Assembly (NCBI GenBank): GCA_019638475.1 | Contig: JAHBTR010000004.1 | Location: 124,001-188,000 of the forward strand | DNA: 64,000 nucleotides | Source of the DNA: Chitinophagaceae bacterium | GTDB lineage: Bacteria; Bacteroidota; Bacteroidia; Chitinophagales; Chitinophagaceae | Direction: 5' to 3' | Shown: positions 47,299-55,388 of the stretch, one piece after another | Layout of the letters: the number at the start of each line of letters is the position of its first letter | Numbering within the stretch: the first letter of the stretch is position 1 | Notes under the pieces: generated by a model | What the model saw: only the letters and a program-made list of their open reading frames with translations | Database searches by the model: none | Told to the model about the DNA's origin: nothing | Position numbers and translations under genes: made by a program

Positions 47299-48183
47299 AT
47301 GTATTATATTATATATCCATTTTTTTATTCTATTTCATTATTACCTTGGAGAGTGCTGTATGCTATTAGCGATGTTTTGTACATTATTGCATATTACCTT
47401 ATTCGTTATAGAAGAGAAGTAGTGTATAGCAATTTAACCATTGCTTTTCCTGAAAAATCAGCCAAAGAAAAAGAGCTGATAGCCAAGGCATTTTACCATA
47501 ATTTAATAGATTCTTTGGTAGAAACGGTAAAACTATTATCTGTTTCAAGAAAAGAGTTTGATAAACATTGTATTGTCAATGCAGATGCAGTCAATAATCT
47601 TTATGCCTCTGGCAAAAGTGTTCAAATATTAGCAGGACATTTTTTTAATTGGGAATTTTTAAACTTAGGAATGGCTGCTAATCTTGCGTATCCTTTTATT
47701 GGTGTGTATATGAATATTACCAATAAAACAGTCAGTAGAATATTGGTTGATATGAGAAAAAAATTTGGTACAATTTTAATTCCTGCATCAGAGTTTAGAA
47801 CACAATTTGAAAATTTTAGTAAACAGCAATATTCTATAGGTTTAATAGCAGACCAAAACCCTCCTGTACCTGAAAGGGCTGCATGGCTTCCCTTTTTTGG
47901 TAAAATGACAGCCTTTCATAATGGACCTGAAAAAGGTGCCAATCGTATGAATACTGCTGTAGCTATGTTAGACATTTATAAAATAAAAAGAGGCTATTAT
48001 GCAATAGATTTGTCTATACTAACTACAGAACCTAAAGCATTGGCAGAAGGCACTATTACAAAAGAATTAATAGCCAATATAGAAAAAGCCATAAGAAAAA
48101 ATCCTGCCAATTATTTATGGAGTCATAGAAGATGGAAACATAAATATGAGGAAGAAAAATACAAGCATTTAGTTATTCATTAA
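47299..48183 (+). CDS. Lysophospholipid/lipid A acyltransferase (LpxL-like)
   Basis: This 294-residue protein of the LpxL/HtrB family has an N-terminal membrane anchor (IIYPFFYSISLLPWRVLYAISD), RREVVYSNLTIAFPEKS, the catalytic H(x4)E motif in GHFFNWEFLN and IADQNPP. The family adds late acyl chains to lipid A at the inner membrane. Bacteroidota usually carry one such enzyme. It stands alone between the tRNA and rpsP. Confidence 0.9.
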   Translation: MYYIIYPFFYSISLLPWRVLYAISDVLYIIAYYLIRYRREVVYSNLTIAFPEKSAKEKELIAKAFYHNLIDSLVETVKLLSVSRKEFDKHCIVNADAVNNLYASGKSVQILAGHFFNWEFLNLGMAANLAYPFIGVYMNITNKTVSRILVDMRKKFGTILIPASEFRTQFENFSKQQYSIGLIADQNPPVPERAAWLPFFGKMTAFHNGPEKGANRMNTAVAMLDIYKIKRGYYAIDLSILTTEPKALAEGTITKELIANIEKAIRKNPANYLWSHRRWKHKYEEEKYKHLVIH

Positions 48184-48235
48184 TACAATATGCCATACCC
48201 AAACGCTAATTTTTACAAAAAACTTTACTTAAAAC

Positions 48236-48267
48236 TTTGGTAGAAAAAGTAAAATCTTATACTTTCG
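48236..48267 (+). promoter_or_regulatory. rpsP: Promoter of rpsP (TTTG - 20 nt - TACTTTCG)
   Basis: TTTG at 48236-48239 and TACTTTCG at 48260-48267 are spaced by 20 nt, as in the Bacteroidota -33/-7 promoter, with one deviation in the -7 box. The leader would be about 55 nt. Confidence 0.55.
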
Positions 48268-48271
48268 CCGC

Positions 48272-48289
48272 CTAATCAGTCTTGATTAG
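48272..48289 (+). other. Hairpin in the rpsP leader
   Basis: A perfect 7-bp stem CTAATCA / TGATTAG with loop GTCT lies right after the predicted start site of rpsP mRNA. It may affect mRNA stability or translation; no known ribosomal leader motif is recognised. Confidence 0.5.
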
Positions 48290-48329
48290 ATGATAAACCT
48301 AATTTGTTAACGCCTTTAAATTTCTATTT

Positions 48330-48812
48330 ATGGCAGTAAAAATGAGATTACAAAGACACGGCAGCAAAAAACGCCCTTTTTACTTTATAGTAGTGGCAGA
48401 TGCACGTGCACCAAGAGATGGTAAGTTTATACAAAAAATTGGAACTTACAATCCATTAACAGTTCCTGCAACTATTCAGTTAGACCGTCAAAAAGCATTA
48501 GATTGGCTTCATAAAGGAGCACAACCTACTGATACAGTTCGTAGAATTTTATCCTTTAAAGGAGTATTGTTCTTAAAACATTTATTGCGTGGTGTAAAAC
48601 TGGGCTTGTTTGATGATGCTACAGCAATGACTAAGTTTCAAAGTTGGCACGAAGAGCATGAAGCTAATGTAAAACGCCGTAATGAATCACATCGTAGTCA
48701 GCAACGTCAGCGTAGAGCTTATGTTCCTCCAGTTCGTAAAGTAGAAGAAGTAACAGCTCAGCCAGAGCCAGATTCTGCTACTCCTGCTGCTGAAGAAAAT
48801 ACAGAAGCATAG
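48330..48812 (+). CDS. rpsP: 30S ribosomal protein S16
   Basis: This 160-residue S16 starts [32 protein letters not shown] with KIGTYNPL following. The core S16 fold ends around residue 80. The extra C-terminal tail, rich in Arg, Glu and Pro, is the long form seen in Bacteroidota. A terminator follows after about 27 bases. The usual partner genes rimM and trmD are not beside it. Confidence 0.97.
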   Translation: MAVKMRLQRHGSKKRPFYFIVVADARAPRDGKFIQKIGTYNPLTVPATIQLDRQKALDWLHKGAQPTDTVRRILSFKGVLFLKHLLRGVKLGLFDDATAMTKFQSWHEEHEANVKRRNESHRSQQRQRRAYVPPVRKVEEVTAQPEPDSATPAAEENTEA

Positions 48813-48838
48813 TTAAGAAGTTGTATTTAATTTAATTG

Positions 48839-48872
48839 AAAATCCTGTTCACTATTGTAACAGGATTTTTTA
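48839..48872 (+). terminator. Terminator after rpsP
   Basis: An 11-bp stem AAAATCCTGTT / AACAGGATTTT (48839-48849 with 48859-48869), with a 9-nt loop, is followed by TTATT. Confidence 0.88.
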
Positions 48873-49594
48873 TTCATGAGGTAGTAATAGTGTTCCTACA
48901 AGTTTAAACCATAACAACAATGTTACAATACTGCCTGTTATTCCTGCTACTAAAAACATACTCCTATATACTTTAGGAAGAAATATAAAAACAGTAATAC
49001 AGCATATTAAAGTACCAGCCAAACCCAATGGAACAAGAATAAACAAAGGAGATATATTGAATGTATAAGCTATATTGGTTTCATTGATGATTAAAGAAGT
49101 ATCTTTTTTATTAAAGCCTATAAAAATTATATACACTATAAGAAGCAACAACCATCTAAGCCAAAACAGACTAAGAAAAACGGCAATCCATTGTTTTAAA
49201 GAAAAATGTTGAGGAGCAATATTTTTTTGTGCTTTCTTAGCAAATAAACAAACCCTGTTATGCTCAGTATAATACAAATTAATGGAGCAGTACTTTCTAT
49301 CAATAACCTTTCTTTGAGTTGCTACTGCTCATATTTTTTTAATTGATTTTTTTGTGGAAATTCAAGGTTATTTTCTATTTCATAGGCATATTGTTCATAC
49401 AGTCTTTCTATCAAAGTATCTGTTGTATAAATTTTGCATAAACTTGTTTTGTCATAATATATACTTGTTTCTTATTGAAAATACTTGGCAACAGGATAAA
49501 ATGAAAAAAGCTGAACAAAAATGGCTGTTAATGAAAAGAAGAAAAATGCAAGAGTTAAAACAAGAAAAGGTTTGCTATTGATAAAATGCTTCAT
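48870..49594 (-). pseudogene. Decayed membrane protein gene (two stops, one frameshift)
   Basis: Read on the minus strand from ATG 49594, one frame gives a membrane segment (PFLVLTLAFFFFSLTAIFV), a soluble stretch (DTLIERLYEQYAYEIEN) and a second membrane segment (PLICIILSITGFVYLL) ending RKHKK. It is broken by TAA at 49474 and TAG at 49324. At an A7 run (49222-49228) the coding sense passes to a neighbouring frame that continues IAPQHFSLKQW and three more membrane segments to the end at 48870. The pieces read together as one approximately 240-residue membrane protein, family unknown. The downstream piece alone has only a TTG start at 49277. Independent small genes are possible but less likely. 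Confidence 0.6.
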
Positions 49595-49725
49595 TAAAAA
49601 TTTAGTGATTAATTCTTTGCTGTAAATGTATCTATTTGAATTGATAAAAAGCCATTAAAAAAACCTATAAGATTCCTGAACCTTATAGGTTTGTATCTTC
49701 CTAAAAATATACAACAATAAAAAAC

Positions 49726-49756
49726 TTGGCAATTACATGTATATACATTAAATTTG
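49726..49756 (+). promoter_or_regulatory. Promoter of AraC-type gene (TTGG - 19 nt - TAAATTTG)
   Basis: TTGG at 49726-49729 and a perfect TAAATTTG at 49749-49756 have Bacteroidota -33/-7 spacing. The -7 box ends 12 bases before the ATG at 49769. Confidence 0.55.
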
Positions 49757-49768
49757 CACTTCAATATC

Positions 49769-50689
49769 ATGCAGCAAGTATTTGACATATTAAAACTTAG
49801 TATCAAAGATGCTATAGAACCAAGCACAGACATATTGTATCAAAAAGAGCAAGACATTCCTGGTTCTATTAAATACCATATTCGTAGATATTATACAAGA
49901 CATCCATTAATATCAGATGATTCTGGTATGATGGTATATCATTATGATGCCAATAGACAAGAAAACAATTATCTTGAATTACATTTTTGTATTACAGGCA
50001 ATAAATATTGCTACGAAAAAAGTTGCAAGTTTTGTGAAAAACAACCTACCAACTGCGATGGAGAACAAATAACTGCCGATGTTTTTACTTTTCATTTTTC
50101 TTCTACTTTCTTACACCAATTTACACACAATGTAAAACTAAGTAATCGTAAAGATGAAGTATTGGCATTCAAACATCCTAATGCTTTTACCAAAATTTTT
50201 CCTATTTGCAATAAGAAAAGAAATGTATTAGATGCACTGCTTAATCATAGCTACTCAGGAGCATTAGAAAATATTTTTATCAATGCAAAAATTCATGAGC
50301 TATTATTATATAGTTTAGATTGTTTAGTAGATGAAAAAGAAGAAGGCTTTAGCTGTAAATTTTTAGAAGATGAACGTAGCAGACAAGCCATTTATGATGC
50401 AAGAGATATTTTATTAAAAAATATTGGAAATCCTTTAACCATAAGAGAATTGAGCAGAAAAGTTGCTATAAATGAATGTTATTTAAAGAAAGGATTTAAA
50501 GAAATTTTTAGTACTACCATTTTTGATTTTTATCAACAACAAAGAATGGAGCATGCTAAATATTTATTGTACGAAAAAAGCCTAAGCGTTACAGATGTTT
50601 CTTCTTTATTAGGTTATTCATCTATCTCACATTTTTCGGCAGCATTTAAAAAACATACAGGTTTAAAACCTTGTGAATTATTGAAATAA
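49769..50689 (+). CDS. AraC family transcriptional regulator with Cys cluster
   Basis: This 306-residue protein starts at ATG 49769; the TTG at 49754 lies within the -7 box. The N-terminal half (to about 190) is a putative sensor with five cysteines, C74, C81, C86, C89 and C96, in FCITGNKYCYEKSCKFCEK and after. The C-terminal HTH_18 domain (about 200-306) has two helix-turn-helix units: IRELSRKVAINECYLKKGF and VTDVSSLLGYSSISHFSAAF. It probably activates genes in response to a small molecule, metal or redox cue; the target is unknown. The CRISPR-like remnant and yjdM follow. Confidence 0.9.
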   Translation: MQQVFDILKLSIKDAIEPSTDILYQKEQDIPGSIKYHIRRYYTRHPLISDDSGMMVYHYDANRQENNYLELHFCITGNKYCYEKSCKFCEKQPTNCDGEQITADVFTFHFSSTFLHQFTHNVKLSNRKDEVLAFKHPNAFTKIFPICNKKRNVLDALLNHSYSGALENIFINAKIHELLLYSLDCLVDEKEEGFSCKFLEDERSRQAIYDARDILLKNIGNPLTIRELSRKVAINECYLKKGFKEIFSTTIFDFYQQQRMEHAKYLLYEKSLSVTDVSSLLGYSSISHFSAAFKKHTGLKPCELLK

Positions 50690-50754
50690 GGGTTTCTTCA
50701 CATTGCCAAATAATCAAGGTACTCTATAAAAAATCCCAAAGGGTAAAATTCTAC

Positions 50755-50878
50755 ATTGTAAGCAAAGAACGTACATCTAATAATTGAAGGGAAATCGCAA
50801 CCATCCGCTTACTGCTACTCTGTTCATAATTGTTGTATGCAAAGAACGTAAATCCAATGAATGATACCCAATCACAAC
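50755..50878 (-). CRISPR. Degenerate two-repeat CRISPR-like remnant (47-nt repeats, 30-nt spacer)
   Basis: Two 47-nt units, 50755-50801 and 50832-50878, align without gaps at 35 of 47 positions and are separated by exactly 30 nt. In minus orientation they start GTTGCGATTT and GTTGTGATTG and end TTACAAT and ATACAAC, with a shared CGTTCTTTGC. Repeat length, spacer length, GTTGTGATT start and ACAAC end are those of type II-C arrays in Bacteroidota. No third unit occurs 77 nt to either side and no cas gene is in the window. It is therefore a remnant or a chance look-alike; the mismatches show that it is not an active array. Confidence 0.5.
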
Positions 50879-50963
50879 TATATTATAAATGAAAATATCT
50901 AACAAAAAGAAGTAGTTATTTCTTCTACTTGATGAGAATATTTTTTAGAATAAGGTATAATGT

Positions 50964-50971
50964 TATTTTTG
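50964..50971 (+). promoter_or_regulatory. -7 box TATTTTTG upstream of yjdM
   Basis: TATTTTTG fits TAnnTTTG. The leader would be about 60 nt and begins with the hairpin at 50975-50996. Confidence 0.45.
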
Positions 50972-50974
50972 CTT

Positions 50975-50996
50975 ACTCATGATAAATGACATGAGT
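50975..50996 (+). other. Inverted repeat at the yjdM start site
   Basis: ACTCATG / CATGAGT (7 bp, 8-nt loop) lies four bases after the -7 box. It could be an operator or a 5' mRNA hairpin. Confidence 0.45.
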
Positions 50997-51036
50997 TTTA
51001 CAATTAAATTTTTTAAACTACATAAATCAATTCAAT

Positions 51037-51378
51037 ATGTCTGATGTTTTCAAAACTTGCCCACAATGTAATTGTGAATATGCTTATGAATTAAATGAAA
51101 CACAATATGCTTGTCCTGATTGTGGACATGAATGGAATCCAAATGATGTTGTTGAAGAAGAACAATTAATAGTATTAGATGCTAATGGAAATAAATTAAG
51201 TAATGGAGATACTGTAATTGTTATTAAAGATTTACCAGTAAAAGGAGCTGCAAAGCCATTAAGAGCTGGTACAAAAGTTAAAAATATAAGATTGACAGAG
51301 GGAGACCATAATATAAGTTGTAAAATTGATGGTTTTGGAGCAATGGCTCTAAAGTCTGAATATGTAAAGAAGGTATAA
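51037..51378 (+). CDS. yjdM: Zinc-ribbon protein YjdM (PhnA family)
   Basis: This 113-residue protein has an N-terminal zinc ribbon with two CxxC knuckles, CPQCNCEY and CPDCGHEW (residues ~8-30). The C-terminal SH3-like PhnA domain ([25 protein letters not shown]) ends with [15 protein letters not shown]. Despite the old name alkylphosphonate utilisation protein, the function is not established; some members relate to phosphonoacetate. It has its own promoter-like upstream region. Confidence 0.92.
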   Translation: MSDVFKTCPQCNCEYAYELNETQYACPDCGHEWNPNDVVEEEQLIVLDANGNKLSNGDTVIVIKDLPVKGAAKPLRAGTKVKNIRLTEGDHNISCKIDGFGAMALKSEYVKKV

Positions 51379-51425
51379 GCTGCTATCGCATCATCTACCA
51401 TTTATTTTAGTTATCTTGCTCAAGT

Positions 51426-52589
51426 ATGGCAATTATATTATTTGATAACCAATATAGAAAAAGTTTTTTTCCTATAACTGCTACCAAAGCTTTAGGCAAT
51501 GTAAGACTTGGTATTTTGAAACTAAAAGATTGGTGGCAATTACTTTTGCAACAACCAGTTTTTATTGCTACAGAAAACTATTTACAACATCTTTATCCTT
51601 TAGCATCAAAAGAAGAACATATTTTTATAGATGCTGCTATTTTACCAGACGAAAATTTGATACAAAAAATAAATGAATTATCTACCAATCAAGCATTGAT
51701 AGATAGTACAGGTGTAATAGCAGGAAAAACTACCATAGATGTAACAACTTTTAACCCTATCAATTTTATACAGGTATTTGATAATACAATGATGTATGAA
51801 AATGTTACCAGACTAAAACAACCTTTTCATTTTTTTCAGTATAATGAGAAAGTATTGAAAGCTCAATTTACGGTTCTTACAAAAAATAAATCACCTCAAA
51901 AAATATCATCAACCAACAAAGTAGTTAATGAAGTTGATATTTTTATAGAAGAAGGTGCCATAGTAGAACACTGTATTTTAAACGCTTCTACAGGATTTAT
52001 TTATATTGGCAAAAATGCAACAGTAATGGAAGGAAGCATTATCAGAGGTGCTTTTGCTTTATGCGAAAATGCTGTTGTAAAAGCAGGTGCAAAAATTTAT
52101 GGAGCTACAACAATAGGAGCTAATGCAGTAGCAGGAGGTGAAATTAAAAATGCTATTATAGGTGATTATAGCAACAAAGCCCATGATGGTTATTTGGGAG
52201 ATAGCATAATAGGAGAGTGGTGCAATTTGGGTGCAGGAACAAGTAATAGCAATGTAAAAAATAATGCAGGTGATGTACTGTTATGGAACAATTATTTTAA
52301 TCAATATGAAAATGCAGGCAAAAAGTGTGGTGTAGTAATGGGCGATTATTCAAGAACTGCCATAAATACATCAGTTAATACAGGCTCTAATATTGGTGTA
52401 TGTTGCAATGTTTTTGGAGTTGGATTAATGCCTACTTTATTAAACCATTTTTCTTGGGGTATTGATAAACAAAGTAAATACAAATTAGATAAAGCTATGG
52501 TAGATATTAATAATTGGAAACAATTTAAAGGGAAACAAATTTCAGAAGATGAAGTAATGGTTTTGAAATATATCTTTGAACACTTATAA
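51426..52589 (+). CDS. GlmU-like putative sugar nucleotidyltransferase
   Basis: This 387-residue protein of the Bacteroidota GlmU-like family (TIGR03991 type) has a degenerate nucleotidyltransferase domain (IILFDNQYRKSFFPITATKALGNVR) in place of the canonical GGxGTR loop. A left-handed beta-helix from about residue 185 has hexapeptide repeats (IYIGKNATVMEGSIIRG, IGANAVAGGEIKNAIIGDYSN). It may act in amino-sugar nucleotide synthesis for the wall. The exact reaction is unproven. tpiA follows after 19 bases. Confidence 0.82.
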   Translation: MAIILFDNQYRKSFFPITATKALGNVRLGILKLKDWWQLLLQQPVFIATENYLQHLYPLASKEEHIFIDAAILPDENLIQKINELSTNQALIDSTGVIAGKTTIDVTTFNPINFIQVFDNTMMYENVTRLKQPFHFFQYNEKVLKAQFTVLTKNKSPQKISSTNKVVNEVDIFIEEGAIVEHCILNASTGFIYIGKNATVMEGSIIRGAFALCENAVVKAGAKIYGATTIGANAVAGGEIKNAIIGDYSNKAHDGYLGDSIIGEWCNLGAGTSNSNVKNNAGDVLLWNNYFNQYENAGKKCGVVMGDYSRTAINTSVNTGSNIGVCCNVFGVGLMPTLLNHFSWGIDKQSKYKLDKAMVDINNWKQFKGKQISEDEVMVLKYIFEHL

Positions 52590-52608
52590 AATTTAAAACA
52601 ATTTATTT

Positions 52609-53367
52609 ATGAGAAAAAAAATTGCTGCTGCCAACTGGAAAATGAATTGCACACTGCCACAAGCAGAAGATTTATTAAACAAATTATCTACTGCTAATGT
52701 ACATGTAACAGAAGAAAAAATTAGCATTATTGCAGTGCCTTATGCTTACTTATTATTAGCTAAACAAATACTTGCTGCTAAGCAAAACATATTTGTAGCT
52801 GCACAAAATTGCTATACTAAAAAAAGTGGCGCTTATACAGGAGAAATAAGTGCAGAAATGCTACAAAGTATGCAAATACCTTATGTAATTATAGGGCATA
52901 GTGAACGTAGAGATTATTTTAATGAAACTAATTCAATGCTTGCCGATAAAGTAAATATTGCTTTAGAGTATAATATTCAACCAATATTTTGTTGTGGTGA
53001 GGCTTTAGACATTCGTGAAGCTGGTACACAAAATAGTTTTGTAGAAAAGCAATTAAAAGATTCATTATTTCATTTAACCAATGAACAAATTATAAAAGTA
53101 GTTATTGCTTATGAACCAATATGGGCAATAGGTACAGGAAAAACTGCTACTAATGAACAAGCACAAGAAATGCACCAACATATTAGAAAAGTATTGGCAG
53201 GAAAATTTGGAAATGATATAGCTAATAATATTTCTATTTTATATGGAGGAAGTGTAAAAGGAGCTAATGCAGAAGAAATATTTGCTCAACCAGATGTAGA
53301 TGGAGGTCTTGTAGGTGGAGCATCTTTAAATGCAGAAGAATTTAGCACTATCATCAATTCTTTATAG
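52609..53367 (+). CDS. tpiA: Triose-phosphate isomerase
   Basis: This glycolytic TIM-barrel enzyme has 252 residues. Active-site elements seen: AANWKMN with the lysine, VIIGHSERR with the histidine, AYEPIWAIGTGKTAT with the catalytic glutamate, and the phosphate loop ILYGGSVKGAN. Length is normal. A 10-bp-stem terminator follows. Confidence 0.98.
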   Translation: MRKKIAAANWKMNCTLPQAEDLLNKLSTANVHVTEEKISIIAVPYAYLLLAKQILAAKQNIFVAAQNCYTKKSGAYTGEISAEMLQSMQIPYVIIGHSERRDYFNETNSMLADKVNIALEYNIQPIFCCGEALDIREAGTQNSFVEKQLKDSLFHLTNEQIIKVVIAYEPIWAIGTGKTATNEQAQEMHQHIRKVLAGKFGNDIANNISILYGGSVKGANAEEIFAQPDVDGGLVGGASLNAEEFSTIINSL

Positions 53368-53394
53368 TTTTTTTATAAAAACATTTCTATCTTT

Positions 53395-53436
53395 AATGTA
53401 TTACTTTTTGAATAAATTAGTAATACATTTTTTTTG
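53395..53436 (+). terminator. Terminator after tpiA
   Basis: AATGTATTAC / GTAATACATT (53395-53404 with 53420-53429), with a 15-nt loop, is followed by a T run. Confidence 0.82.
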
Positions 53437-53456
53437 TATAAACATACACTACACTT

Positions 53457-54140
53457 ATGGCAACTATAAAAGAATGGCATGAAGATGATAGACCAAGAGA
53501 AAAACTTGTGTTGAAAGGCACAGCAGCATTGAGCAATTCTGAATTGTTGGCAATATTAATTAATCATGGTACAAAAGATAAAAGTGCTGTAGAACTTGCT
53601 AAAGAATTGTTGCAAAAAAATAATAATGATTTAAAAAAACTTAGCAGATTATCTGTCAATGAAATACTACAACTAAAAATAAAAGGTATTGGAGTAGCAA
53701 AAGCTGTAAGTATAGCTGCTGCTTTAGAATTAGGCATAAGAAGAGATGCAACAGAAAAAAACATTAACACAATTAAGTCTTCAAAAGATTTGGCAGCTTT
53801 CTTAAAAGCAAAATTTCAATACTTAACAACTGAAATTTTTGCAGTAGTTTATTTAAACAATAGTAACAAAATTATACACCATGAAATTGTGAGTGAAGGA
53901 GGCATAACAAGCACCATTGTTGACCATAGAATTATTCTTAAAAATGCTTTAGTACATGGTGCTTTAGGCATTGTATTATGTCATAATCATCCAAGTGGAA
54001 ATTTAGTACCAAGTGAAGCCGATAAAAAGATTACCCATAAAATAAAACAAGCTGCCAGCCTCTTAGATATTAATTTGCTTGACCATATAATTGTAAGTGA
54101 TGAAGGTTATTTTAGTTTCTTTGAAAATAACATGGTATAA
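53457..54140 (+). CDS. radC: RadC family JAB/MPN-domain protein
   Basis: This 227-residue protein starts IKEWHEDDRPREKLVLKG and has a helix-hairpin-helix part (LQLKIKGIGVAKAVSIAAALELG). The C-terminal JAB domain has the metal motif in LCHNHPSGNLVPSEADKKIT (HxH(x10)D type). RadC proteins were once linked to DNA repair; their real role is unknown. The gene converges with a membrane protein gene 9 bases away. Confidence 0.95.
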   Translation: MATIKEWHEDDRPREKLVLKGTAALSNSELLAILINHGTKDKSAVELAKELLQKNNNDLKKLSRLSVNEILQLKIKGIGVAKAVSIAAALELGIRRDATEKNINTIKSSKDLAAFLKAKFQYLTTEIFAVVYLNNSNKIIHHEIVSEGGITSTIVDHRIILKNALVHGALGIVLCHNHPSGNLVPSEADKKITHKIKQAASLLDINLLDHIIVSDEGYFSFFENNMV

Positions 54141-54149
54141 GAATATTTT

Positions 54150-55388
54150 TTAAGCCTTTAAACTTTTATGTGCAAAGAAAAATCTGTCAATAACAATTAA
54201 ACCTATTCCAATAACCATTGGTAAACTAAAGTAAAAAATAGCTTCTGCATACAAAGGAAAAACATTTTGATTAAGCAAAACATACGCCCCCTGAGCAAAT
54301 AAAATAATTTCACTAAATATAAATCCTGCAATAAATAAAAATAATCCTGCTTTACACATTTTACTCAAATACAATTCTTTTTCTTTAATCAAATAGGCAA
54401 TAACAAAAAAAGAAAGAAACCCTATAAAAATAATATGTAAATAGCCAATAATAAAGTTATGCACTTTGTAAGCATAGCTTGCAACTGATGGAAAAGCACC
54501 AAAAAATTGTAGTATATTTTTAATACTAAAACAAAGCAGTGAGCAATAAAATAAAAACAGTACCCACTTATGTAAACTTGTTATAAATTTTTTGGGAATA
54601 TTGTTGATTAATTTTAAAAAATAGCATAAAGCAATAAGCTGCAAAATTGCTGCCACTACCGATATAACATATATTATTGCAACTGGCTTTGTCCATAATG
54701 TAGATAGAAAATAGGCAGGCACACAAGCTATCAGCATTAACCAATAAAAATATTTTGCTAATTTTTGATGATAGTTAATCTTATTGTTTTCTAATAGTTT
54801 AAAAAATAACCCTAATACTGCAAATGTAAACCAGCCATTGTACTGAAAATGTAAGTAGAAGTAAATAGTATTATAATATAAATTACTACCAGCACCTGCT
54901 ATTTTAGTTACTGGTGCCATACAAAAAGGAGCTAATGAAGAAAGCACCATAAAAAACAAAGCTGCTTTAATAAAACGAATAGCTAACATATTTCTATCTG
55001 TATGAATATTGGCTTTTTTCACATCTTTTAAAAATGTATAAACAAAAAACCAAGAACATATAATATGTAAAGTAGAAAATGAAATAGAATATAAACCATA
55101 CCCTTGAAGAGGATAGCTACATAACATACCAATATTGGCTATTTGTGTTATCCAGAATAAATGAGGATATATTTTTTTATTTTTTTCAGTAGGTAATAAA
55201 AATGTATCAATAAGTATAACAAATAAAACATTGTATAACCAACCCAAAAATGCAATGTGAGAGTGTGTATGCAACAAATAAGCATAATTAAAATTGATAG
55301 GTACAAAACCCATTAATCTTAGTGTAATACCAATTATGGCAACAATAAAAAGATAAAGAAAAGCAATATTTAACCAGCGTTTATTCAT
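54150..55388 (-). CDS. Polytopic membrane protein with His-rich motif
   Basis: This 412-residue protein has about twelve membrane segments; I start at ATG 55388 (MNKRWLNIAF), while ATG 55394 and TTG 55406 are alternatives. The second segment starts with three spaced histidines, H40, H42 and H44 (LLHTHSHIAFLGW), and later segments hold HFQYNGWFTFAVLGL and VHNFIIGYLHIIFIGFLSFF. This distribution recalls the heme ligands of heme-copper oxidase subunit I-like proteins and of uncharacterised Bacteroidota relatives. The family function is unknown to me; heme binding is inference. Confidence 0.7.
   Translation of the reverse strand: MNKRWLNIAFLYLFIVAIIGITLRLMGFVPINFNYAYLLHTHSHIAFLGWLYNVLFVILIDTFLLPTEKNKKIYPHLFWITQIANIGMLCSYPLQGYGLYSISFSTLHIICSWFFVYTFLKDVKKANIHTDRNMLAIRFIKAALFFMVLSSLAPFCMAPVTKIAGAGSNLYYNTIYFYLHFQYNGWFTFAVLGLFFKLLENNKINYHQKLAKYFYWLMLIACVPAYFLSTLWTKPVAIIYVISVVAAILQLIALCYFLKLINNIPKKFITSLHKWVLFLFYCSLLCFSIKNILQFFGAFPSVASYAYKVHNFIIGYLHIIFIGFLSFFVIAYLIKEKELYLSKMCKAGLFLFIAGFIFSEIILFAQGAYVLLNQNVFPLYAEAIFYFSLPMVIGIGLIVIDRFFFAHKSLKA

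Larger units (their letters stand above)
50690..51036. other. 347-bp intergenic region
   Basis: Between the AraC gene and yjdM. It holds the two-unit CRISPR-like array (50755-50878), a -7 box (50964-50971) and a hairpin at the expected start site (50975-50996). No coding sequence is seen. Confidence 0.8.

Noticed and set aside
49354..49581. Plus-strand 75-residue reading frame with Lys-rich end
   Set aside because: It is antisense to the decayed membrane gene and has no recognisable features.
50678..50955. Additional CRISPR-like units 77 bases to the left and right of the two found
   Set aside because: The sequence at both predicted positions (50678-50724 and 50909-50955) does not match the 47-nt unit; the left position also overlaps the AraC gene end.
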